NCBI RefSeq assembly: GCF_947242115.1
Contig: NC_074711.1
Coordinates: forward strand, 33,223,102-33,287,101
DNA: 64,000 bases
Direction of reading: 5' to 3'
DNA from: Biomphalaria glabrata
Lineage: Eukaryota > Mollusca > Gastropoda > Planorbidae
Under the pieces are notes generated by a model. That model ran no database searches and was not told where the DNA came from. It saw only the letters and a program-made list of their open reading frames with translations. Position numbers and translations under genes: made by a program. Positions 45,001 to 52,016 of this stretch are shown one piece after another; positions within the stretch are counted from its first letter, which is position 1; the number at the start of each line of letters is the position of its first letter.

Positions 45001-45712
45001 TAAAGTTGTCTTTTAATAAAAGGGAGCTTAAAGACACCATTTGAGTATTTCGGACGTTAGATGTTGAAAATGAATTTAATTTTCTCCTAAATTAATCGGT
45101 AGACACCTTTCGAACAATTAGGCCTACACTAAATCTTTTAGTATTCACAAATATAGTGTCTCAAAAAAAAGGCTCTCCTTAATGTAACTAATTAGGCCTA
45201 CCAACTCGCTGGCATTGACATAAGGATGGGCAAAAAGTCACATTTAGCGACATTTTTCGAAAATCAAAAACTAGTGTTACACGTCGTCAAACATTTAATC
45301 CCAACTGTCCGTGATGATACGCCATGTAGAAAACATTTGGCTGAACTTATTCTGGTGCTCCTGAAGAATGAAGATTACAAGATGAAACGACTTGGGTAAT
45401 TAAAACTTTGTAAGTTTATTCAACATTTTAACACATTTTTGTAAAGGATGTTTTTTCTAAATGTTACACTTGATAATTTTATTATAATAATAATTATTAT
45501 CCATAAGGAAATTTGTCTTACAATGTGTGCATTATACCAACAAAATATGATAATGCAAACTTTATGACTCAAACTACAAAACGTTTCGCTGCAAGTTAAT
45601 GTTTCAAAAACGTAAAGCTGAAAAATCACTAGAGGTTCGTAGTTGGGGAAAAATTCGAGTTACTCCCCCTGGTCCCATCATGTTTACCTTCACACACTAG
45701 CACTAGCGACAT
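25309..45712 (-). CDS. Giant repeat-rich arrestin-fold protein, ~9 exons, ~3,229 aa
   Basis: Exons 45712-45688 (tentative), 44900-44273, 44177-43948, 42388-42250, 42068-41987, 40987-40796, 36177-35593, 33266-33164 and 33014-25309 join in frame with matching phases and GT-AG introns. Residues about 9-217 are a Gly-rich (GINAGS)n repeat. Residues about 240-370 resemble an arrestin N domain: FYLACKLDKNIYTAGENITG, LPSGISSFSFLLKIPDDA, then CSVIHAIVVDFHQPG. Residues about 375-660 resemble a C domain: GQLRVIMTPEKTMIPTNSTF, ISEIFPILVQ, and the closing strands VIKHEHNTQVNFLARCPVVL. The last exon adds about 2,570 residues: a globular-looking part, then several repeat families, then a unique C-terminus with LFDDDPVTPP and RYGPAAMPRYSQ. 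Arrestin-domain proteins are usually 350-500 aa trafficking adaptors; no family with this tail is known to me. The N-terminal strands are compact or partly missing. Function is unknown. Confidence 0.65.
26305..26468 (-). repeat. 51-bp coding repeat, 3 units
   Basis: Three identical 17-residue units PRKMSKARTDQDPEVDI, basic then acidic. The parent sequence of the diverged copy at 12744-12992. Confidence 0.9.
27085..27240 (-). repeat. 75-bp coding direct repeat, 2 units
   Basis: 'gaagctttgcagccatgtca' to 'ttattggagtatg' occurs twice, almost identical. Encodes two units containing LPYSNNQA and QEQIGNASTDMAAK. Confidence 0.85.
28110..31265 (-). repeat. 36-bp coding minisatellite: (ETCNQLNQEQTA)n, roughly 70 units
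   Basis: Twelve-residue units with some 11-residue variants (ETCNQLKQTQT). Every length change is a multiple of three, so the frame is kept. Four basic spacers divide the array, near 31175-31240, 30520-30590, 29625-29700 and 28650-28735. Confidence 0.9.
31805..31970 (-). repeat. 30-bp coding repeat (CTDVSLTANK)n, ~6 units
   Basis: Each unit reads 'acatcagtacatttattggc' plus 'agtcagagac' on the plus strand. Inside exon 9. Confidence 0.85.
31985..32170 (-). repeat. 60-bp coding repeat, 3 units
   Basis: Encodes CTYMSVAPTTESTNIVPNTV three times with changes. Inside exon 9. Confidence 0.85.
33164..33266 (-). CDS. Arrestin-fold gene, exon 8
   Basis: Acceptor atctgcag, donor GTAAGT; phase 0 in, phase 1 out. 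VIKHEHNTQVNFLARCPVVL resembles the last two strands of an arrestin C domain. Confidence 0.65.
33427..35245 (-). repeat. 17-bp minisatellite, ~107 copies, in an arrestin-gene intron
   Basis: Units are 'taggaattgtaagcgta', 'taggaattgtaagataa' and 'taggaattgtaagagta'; the 'gagta' variant is concentrated at the right end and 'gataa/gcgta' at the left. Lies between exons 7 and 8, so it is spliced out. All three minus frames are open because the unit has no stop in any phase. Confidence 0.95.
35593..36177 (-). CDS. Arrestin-fold gene, exon 7
   Basis: Acceptor gtctacttcag, donor GTAAGA; 195 codons, phase 0 both sides. ETILPGDNMQCPLVNITVSL and THHFTMTVGDVIPSTVPTF continue the C domain. It then has a low-complexity insert (Lys/Ala/Gly/Pro-rich, with KAKAQEGTPKAKGAKPKGQA and short LKSQGEVLESQE repeats) before VRVQYFLL resumes the strand pattern. 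Confidence 0.65.
36372..36605 (-). mobile_element. tRNA-derived SINE, family D
   Basis: On the minus strand it has 'cagtggtaaagcgcttggtt', 'tctggttcgaattctgg', then 'gagtccacccaactctagtg' and 'gggtacctgac', matching 20868-21000. In the intron between exons 6 and 7. Confidence 0.7.
37016..40696 (-). repeat. 34-bp minisatellite, ~108 copies, in an arrestin-gene intron
   Basis: The unit reads 'gatctaagagaatctcagtc' then 'aattttattgctac', with gat/gct, tc/ac and tatatt variants interspersed. Fills most of the intron between exons 6 and 7. Confidence 0.95.
40796..40987 (-). CDS. Arrestin-fold gene, exon 6
   Basis: Acceptor tttcaacag, donor GTAAAT; 64 codons, phase 0 both sides. Encodes TPLFATELLKVDPNHSFLGQ, LRVIMTPEKTMIPTNSTFSI and the closing ISEIFPILVQ, like the first C-domain strands of arrestins. 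Confidence 0.7.
41025..41185 (-). repeat. 23-bp tandem repeat, ~7 copies
   Basis: Unit 'cgttacaacttagcgttgca' plus 'cat', nearly identical throughout. Between exons 5 and 6. Confidence 0.9.
41260..41668 (-). repeat. 24-bp tandem repeat, ~17 copies
   Basis: Unit 'agttccccaaccaagttgtt' plus 'tctt'. The first five have 'ttcccc', the rest 'ttcacc', so variants are block-sorted. Frames on both strands are open only because 24 is a multiple of three. Between exons 5 and 6. Confidence 0.95.
41987..42068 (-). CDS. Arrestin-fold gene, exon 5
   Basis: Acceptor tttcaacag, donor GTAATC; phase 2 in, phase 0 out. Encodes NDGERMSAFGGYIKVYSRPY then IERGLSQ, the likely interdomain segment. Confidence 0.65.
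42250..42388 (-). CDS. Arrestin-fold gene, exon 4
   Basis: Acceptor cttcacag, donor GTGAGT; phase 1 in, phase 2 out. Encodes RRRYNLPSGISSFSFLLKIP and CSVIHAIVVDFHQPG, the LP.G...FSF and Y.V.a strands of an arrestin N domain. Confidence 0.7.
42505..42805 (-). repeat. 39-bp tandem repeat, ~7 copies
   Basis: Units contain 'ttaccatctgaaccaaataa' and 'attccacacacctg'. Between exons 3 and 4. Confidence 0.85.
43717..43856. mobile_element. Short TIR element (MITE)
   Basis: Starts near 'aggcgtaactaggg' and ends near 'cctagctacgccacta', inverted ends of about 13 bp. The body contains 'gggccccccaaaggggtc' and 'gaccctgggcccccaaatg'. No target duplication was resolved. Confidence 0.5.
43948..44177 (-). 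CDS. Arrestin-fold gene, exon 3
   Basis: Acceptor ccacttcag, donor GTAGTG; phase 2 in, phase 1 out. Encodes INTEEHQLWFTSFLPHYEVL and FYLACKLDKNIYTAGENITG followed by TLHIYVDKKLPC, the first arrestin-like strands (compare Y.PGE.I.G.v.v in ARRDC proteins). Confidence 0.7.
44273..44900 (-). CDS. Arrestin-fold gene, exon 2: (GINAGS)n repeat exon
   Basis: Acceptor tttttttcag, donor GTAACT. Only the frame with two leading bases stays open to the donor and leaves phase 2, which the next exon needs. It encodes GCKSKSRKATIKKADTGINA and then about 31 hexapeptides of the type G-(I/V)-(N/S/Y)-A-G-(S/T/A/R), ending NAGTSLNNGNIPR. The repeat is 18 bp with no indels, so all frames are long; the QARESAQ-type frame ends before the donor and is a shadow. 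Confidence 0.6.
45226..45399 (+). CDS. Small open frame, 57 codons, unknown
   Basis: ATG to TAA encoding MGKKSHLATFFENQKLVLHV, then VKHLIPTVRDDTPCRKHL and LVLLKNEDYKMKRLG. The composition is protein-like and amphipathic, unlike the repeats around it, and the last codons overlap a possible donor (GTAATT). It sits on the opposite strand inside the tentative first intron of the arrestin-fold gene. It may be a relic of a host exon or a transposon fragment; no family was recognised. Confidence 0.25.
   Translation: MGKKSHLATFFENQKLVLHVVKHLIPTVRDDTPCRKHLAELILVLLKNEDYKMKRLG
45688..45712 (-). CDS. Candidate first exon of the arrestin-fold gene
   Basis: ATG with MSLVLVCE and one further base before a GTAAAC donor; phase 1 fits the next exon exactly. 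It is a 25-base exon chosen only because it supplies a start in the right phase; another start further upstream is possible. Confidence 0.3.
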
Positions 45713-47945
45713 ACCCAATCTGTGACCGCAGACCCCCCAGATATGTATGCTAAGGATTGGCCTAAGTTACAAAAGGAAAATACTCTTGGGAGACCTAAAC
45801 TATCACAGACCTCCTGCAAGTGATGAGCAGCTCGAACACAAGCTCATTTCTAAACTTAATTATGACCCACGCCCCGCCGTCGTGACTACTTGCCTCCCCT
45901 TAGCCCTAACAACATATTTAGAAAATCATGACATTTTTACAATTACTTTTCTTAAAACTAAACTATGCAGTAAGCTTAATATAAATCATTCATTTACTAC
46001 CTTGTCGCATTTTCTTGAGAAGACTGGTTGTTAGGTTGATTAGGTGGTGAGGACAAATCAAGGCAGATAAACTCAGAAAAAAAAAAAGGTTAAAAATGGG
46101 ATTATCTTCCCTGCGAAACCTGGAATTTCAAATAAATTTTTTTATTACATTAGTTTATGTTGACGTAAATAATAGAGAATTTAATGTGTCTTAAGTCTGT
46201 ACCATCAGAGAGAATTTAATGTGTCTTAAGTCTGTACCATCAGAGAGAATTTAATGTGTCTTAAGTCTGTACCATCAGATAGAATTTCATGTGTCTTAAG
46301 TCTGTACCATCAGAGAATTTAATGTGTCTTAAGTCTGTACCATCAGAGAGAATTTAATGTGTCTTAAGTCTGTACCATCAGAGAGAATGTAATGTGTCTT
46401 AAGTCTGTACCATCAGAGAGAATTTAATGTGTCTTAAGTCTGTACCATCAGAGAGAATTTAATGTGTCTTAAGTCTGTACCATCAGAGAGAATGTAATGT
46501 GTCTTAAGTCTGTACCATCAGAGAGAATTTAATGTGTCTTAAGTCTGTACCATCAGAGAGAATTTAATGTGTCTTAAGTCTGTACCATCAGAGAGAATGT
46601 AATGTGTCTTAAGTCTGTACCATCAGAGAGAATTTAATGTGTCTTAAGTCTGTACCATCAGAGAGAATTTAATGTGTCTTAAGTCTGTACCATCAGAGAG
46701 AATTTAATGTGTCTTAAGTCTGTACCATCAGAGAGAATTTAATGTCTTAGTCTGTACCATCAGAATTTAATGTGTCTTAAGTCTGTACCATCAGAATTTA
46801 ATGTATCTTAAGTCTGTACCATCAGAGAATTTAATGTGTCTTAAGTCTGTACCATCAGAGAGAATGTAATGTGTCTTAGGTCTGTACCATCAGAGAGAAT
46901 GTAATGTGTCTTAGGTCTGTACCATCAGAGAGAATGTAATGTGTCTTATGTCAGTACCATTAAAGAGAATGTAATATGCATTAAATCTGTACCATTAGAG
47001 AGAATGTAATGTGTCTTATGTCAGTACCATTAGAGAGAATGTAATATGCATTAAATCTGTACCATTAGAGAGAATGTAATATGTATTAAATCTGTACCAT
47101 TAGAAAGAATGTCTTATGTATTAAATCTGTACCATTAGAGAGAATGTAATATGTATTAAATCTGTACCATTAGAAAGAATGTCTTATGTATTAAATCTGT
47201 ACCATTAGAAAGAATGTAATATGTATTTAATCTGTACCATTAGAGAGAATGTAATATGTATTAAATCTGTACCATTAGAAGAACAGATTCAAAGGCTTTT
47301 AAACAAAAACGTTCAAATACAAGTTGGATGTCTTCTTTCAATACCTTTTGTCATTGGACTCATATTTGTGTTGTGTTGTAGGTTTTTGTACACTCGACAA
47401 GCTTTCAAAATAATTTTTTTTTGGGGGGTGGGGGTTTCATCACTTTTCCATAAGAAAGTTCAAAGTCATGGTCTAGATACTGGACCCTAGATATACTCTT
47501 CAAGGCTAATGATCAATGATCTGGTTACTATTGTAGTAGAGGAGTGCCACTGCCAATGTCACCACTATGTCAACAAGGAAGTCATTTTTTATTGCTAAGA
47601 TTTATTAAAATTCAGACTAAATTTTTTTTTGCTATCAAAGTAAGTTTCATTAAAACTAAACTTTTGGGGCTGGCATTAATTAGTATTGTCTGTATTCCTG
47701 CTAGAGAAATCTAAAACGTATTTCATTCTACATTTATTTCTAATATCTATACACTAGTAACTGTTACACTAGAACCAACCTTACAGATAAAAAACTGTTT
47801 AAAAGCCAAATTGGTTGAAGTCAGGCTGCATGTGGGACAGTTCTAAAAATCATGGCTGGTTAAAAACACAAAGTTAAAAACAACTTTCCCCTACAGAAGT
47901 AAAACCATTGTGTGGAATGAAACACACAGCCTAGGAACAACACAC
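45713..47945. other. Gap between arrestin-fold and ankyrin genes
   Basis: Besides the 35-bp array, a 95-codon plus frame at 45747-46034 shows no recognisable domain. The promoter of the arrestin-fold gene should lie here. Confidence 0.35.
46155..47280. repeat. 35-bp minisatellite, ~31 copies, with a decaying end
   Basis: Unit 'gagagaatttaatgtgtctt' plus 'aagtctgtaccatca'. The left two-thirds are nearly uniform; from about 46940 the units diverge stepwise ('gtaatatgtattaaatctg'). Upstream of the arrestin-fold gene. Confidence 0.95.
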
Positions 47946-47966
47946 CTTATATATAGTTTAGTGAAC

Positions 47967-47972
47967 TTTATT
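47967..47972 (-). terminator. Probable polyadenylation signal of the ankyrin-repeat gene
   Basis: On the minus strand AATAAA, followed after about 20 bases by a GT-rich tract 'aaggtgtgttgtt', a good downstream element. It would give a 3'UTR of about 3.9 kb. Confidence 0.45.
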
Positions 47973-48009
47973 CACTGTGTTTTCTATATACACAATACAC
48001 TGAATGTAC

Positions 48010-48115
48010 ACTGTAACCAAAACACACACACACACACTGAAAGTAGAGTGTAACCAAAACACACACACACTGAAAGTAGAGTGTAACCAAAACACACACA
48101 CAATAGACTGAATGT
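48010..48115. repeat. CA-rich tandem repeat, ~3 copies
   Basis: 'gtaaccaaaacacacacaca' followed by 'ctgaaagtagagt' repeats three times with varying (CA)n length. Confidence 0.8.
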
Positions 48116-49795
48116 ATACCAACCAAAAACACAAACACAATGAAAATCAGACATACAGAAGATTGTAACATCCCACACCAATAATACCACACATTAACAA
48201 ACAAACATTAACAAAAAATGTTAACAAACAAACATATAAAAGAATACTAACAGAGAGAGGGAAAAATAACATTTTGTTTAATTATCATGAAAACTATCAT
48301 GTCATACACTACATGGAAACATTGCCAATTTTTGTTTCCATTTGATGCCCTAACAATAGTAGATTGGCTTAATGCTAACAAATATTAACCTGCATCAAAT
48401 ACACTTCACATGAATTCATCCACTTTTATGGTCATAATGCTACAAATACATCACTATATAAAATGTGAAAATTTCTTTACAAAAAAATAGCAACATTACA
48501 CAATCAACTAACTGACAACCCCCCCCCCCCCAAACCCCTTTTAAAAAATTAAAGACAATTTCTTTTCAATCAAGTTGTAATCAAATATATTTTTGTATGC
48601 ATAGCCAGACATATCAATGTGCCAAGGTTTATCACAGGTCTTCAGTTTTCATAGTTATCAGGGAAAAGGAGCCTAAGTGATATTCAACATTGATACTCCT
48701 CAAAGTGGACAATTTTTTTCATTCCTACACTTCCACTAGCTGAAATTTTGGCTGAAAACATGACCAGATGCTAATGAACAGGACAATGAGTTGAGAAACA
48801 AAACAAACAACTCATGCCACTATATTACTAGATATCAAATGAAGCTCTTGTATGTCATCAAAATGAAGTAGAAGATGTAGAAATTTAATTTATCCTCATA
48901 GAGATGACTCCAGTCCTGGGCACGACCTAATTAATAAAGTAATTTAAAAATTTTTAAAAAATTAATTAAAAGCTAGTTGTTAAATGTAGTGAATGAAACA
49001 AAAATACACCACAAGTTGAGGCTGAAATGTAAAATAAAAAAAAAAAATATGGCATAAAGAAAAAAAAACCAACTATACAAAGCATTCATCATTGCAATGG
49101 ATTGTGTTTGCAAAGAACTAAAGCTCTGAAATATTGTGTTTCCCTAAAGCACACAACAGTAAAAGCTTAGCACAAATGCTATTAATCAATCATTACAGAA
49201 TACAGCAGACTGGTATATTTCTATCAGTCTTGCTATACAATCCACAATAGAGTTGAAACAATAGCTTGAAAGTGTTTCAAGTTTGAACATGGAAGCAACC
49301 TTTAAAGCATTATTCTTCTAACTTTGATCAACTAAAAGTATACAGTGTAGGATTGTCTCCCTTGGATTATGAATGAACTTTGTTAGCCCACTTCTTTACA
49401 GGTACTCAATAAGTTTCTGGGCTCATGTCTGGACCACATTTATCTTTGTATAAGAGGCTATTTATTTACATGAATTCTATATTTTATCAGTTATATATTA
49501 ACTTCTTCAATATGTGATGATTCATTCAAATCTCTGCATTTGAAATCAAATGTTGCTTTGATAAACTATACAAAGTCACCTCATTTACATAAAAAGGTTA
49601 AAAAAGTTAACTGGACTGTAAGACAAATTTGAAATGGCACATTGACATTGCATTCAATAAAGGATTAACTAAATGATTTGACAGCGTCACTTTTCTTACT
49701 AAGATGGAATGGGAACAATTTTTGACATCAAATATTTTTTAACCAAGTTAAAGGATAACAACTAAAATACAAAAAAATACTTAAAAAAAACAACA

Positions 49796-50585
49796 ACAAA
49801 GCTTATATTAAGTGTAGATGTATCAAGTAGTTTGGATCAGTCATGTCATTAATTTTGTAATAGATCTAGACTAACAATAATAAATCTGTGCAATAAGAAA
49901 TTTTTACCAAATGTTTTTGTTTAGCACTAGTTCATGCTTTTAGCTTTCTCAATACACTATGATCCTATCACTTGTCTGGACCAGTTGGAAAAAAAAAAGG
50001 GGGGGGGGGGGGAGAAGTACAGGGTATCTGGGTGATTGCTTTATAAATGTATTAATTTTAAAAAAAGGTGAACGACCTGAATTCCAACTCATGGGCTAAA
50101 GCCTTCTCAAGCCAACACAGTAACAACTCTGCTATGAACATGGAAAATTGTATAGTTATCTATTGTTTCTTAAGTCTCGTCCTATTTCATGTTTGTGTTT
50201 ACTAAGCCTCCGAAGATGACCTGTAAAGGGAACTAATTCAGCTTATACCACCACTTTATCGCTCACTCTGTCTGTCTGTCTGGTCAAAAGTTTGTATGTT
50301 ACTTCTCCGACACCCATACTGGGATCAAATTGAAATTTTGCACTATTATTTCTTTTAACTGACAACACAAGAATCAATTTAATAATTGACCAATTAGTTA
50401 ATTAAATATTGGTAATAAATTATTTTGTTTGCTATCTCAAACAAGGGAAAGAAATAGTACTTGACTGAAGTAGTGGTATAAGCTGAATTAGTCCCCTATA
50501 TAGAATTTCATCTGAGGCTTATTACAAAATTAATTACATGACTGATCCGAACTTATTGATACACTTAATATAAGCTTTGTGTTCT
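49796..50585. mobile_element. Family A TIR element in foldback arrangement
   Basis: Starts caaagcttatattaag and ends cttaatataagctttg. The inner part contains 'gaactaattcagcttatacc' near 50230 and its reverse complement near 50490, flanking an inverted 'ctgtctgtctggtca' core. It appears to be two family A arms head to head. Confidence 0.55.
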
Positions 50586-51857
50586 AAAAAAATTTTTACA
50601 TATTTTTTTTGCTTGTATACACATCAACTTATATTTCAAATCACAATAACTTATTTTCTATGAAGTCCAAGATCGATTTTAACTAACATAAAACTGATAT
50701 TGATGCATATCGTTACATCATTAATGAATTACAGAAATTCATGTTACACTAATGTAATACACAGTCAACAGAGCACAGGTAGAATGCTAAGATATGAATT
50801 GAGCAGTCAGACAGAATTAAACAGGCAAAGAATTGAAGCTCCATTATACATTCAATTGAAATATTTGGTAGGTCTAACAATTTTATCAATTTGAAACACA
50901 CACAAATTCCAATATGACCAAACCAGTGTTGAAAAAAAACTTTTTATAAATGAAAAACCGAAATTGTAAAAAGTTTAAACACAAGGGGTCATCCAACTAA
51001 CAAAACAAAAAACAAACTAGAATCCAAAATAAATATAACAAATGGATTTCAAAGACATTGCTAGTGTAAAGAGTGAGATATCACAAAGTATTATAGTTTG
51101 TATTTTATTACAAACCAACTAAAAATGCATATTTCAAGTTACAATTAAAAAAGTTCAACTAGTTTATTTCTACATGGATGAATAGAACAGAAATTGTATA
51201 CAAGCAAATATAAAATATGTACATAATAATTTCATCGGATATATCTTGTGCTAAATTTTGTTGACTAAGCTGTTTCGTGGTTTCAGTAAAAATATAATTT
51301 TGTTGGCAGTCATTTCAATGTTTTGTGCAGAGACATGAACAACTTGAGACTGAGATAATTTGAAATCTATTTTTTAACTGTAAGCAGGTTTCTATTTAAA
51401 AAAAAAGAATACAAATAATAAATTTGCAACCAATAACAAAATAGTTGTAACCACATCTGTCTATACCACAGAAACGTTAAGAAACAAATGATCTTCAATT
51501 GTCTAGTCATGGATATTTTAAAAAAAAAATATGTCTTTTGTAAAATTCATCAGTTTTCAAAACTTGTTTTGTTATTTTATTTACACTGATTATACTTATA
51601 TGTGAGACATCTGGCAAATCAGACCTCACACATTCAGGATCATAGGATCATTTCAATATAATTTCCAACAAGCTTCGTTTCTCAGAAAAAACGTCAAAAA
51701 ATAAAACAAGAATCTACTTTTGAGAAACATTTGTGTTCCAAACTATCAACAGATTTTCCAAGACTCACAGTTTTTGTTCAACAAAGTCTAAACAGTCATG
51801 TGTTTGATGAGTGTCTACATGTATCACAATGCTGGTCAAATGTTTGGTGAAGACCCA

Positions 51858-52016
51858 CTATGCCAGTGCCACTTGAGGAGTTTTTTTGTGGAGATCTTCT
51901 ATTTGCTTGACTAGATCAGAAGCACCAATATCTGTGGCTCTCTGTTTAAGTGAAGTCACAGCATGACTGCATTCCATCATGGCACACATCGGCTCATCAG
52001 GATCACACGTCTCATA
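51858..52016 (-). CDS. Ankyrin-repeat gene, terminal exon
   Basis: Acceptor ctgtcctcag; 52 codons then a stop. Encodes YETCDPDEPMCAMMECSHAV and ends DLHKKTPQVALA. Confidence 0.75.
   Translation of the reverse strand, partial: YETCDPDEPMCAMMECSHAVTSLKQRATDIGASDLVKQIEDLHKKTPQVALA

Larger units (their letters stand above)
47973..51857 (-). other. Probable long 3'UTR of the ankyrin-repeat gene
   Basis: No coding frame is supported. It is AT-rich, with a CA-rich repeat (48010-48115), homopolymers and a family A foldback copy (49796-50585). It could alternatively contain an intergenic gap with an earlier poly(A) site. Confidence 0.35.

Noticed and set aside
45747-46034. 95-codon plus frame (MLRIGLSYKRKILLGDLNYH)
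   Set aside because: No domain or splice support; could be transposon-derived but nothing diagnostic is seen.
33427-47280. CRISPR-like regular arrays
   Set aside because: Head-to-tail minisatellites without unique spacers, in eukaryotic DNA.
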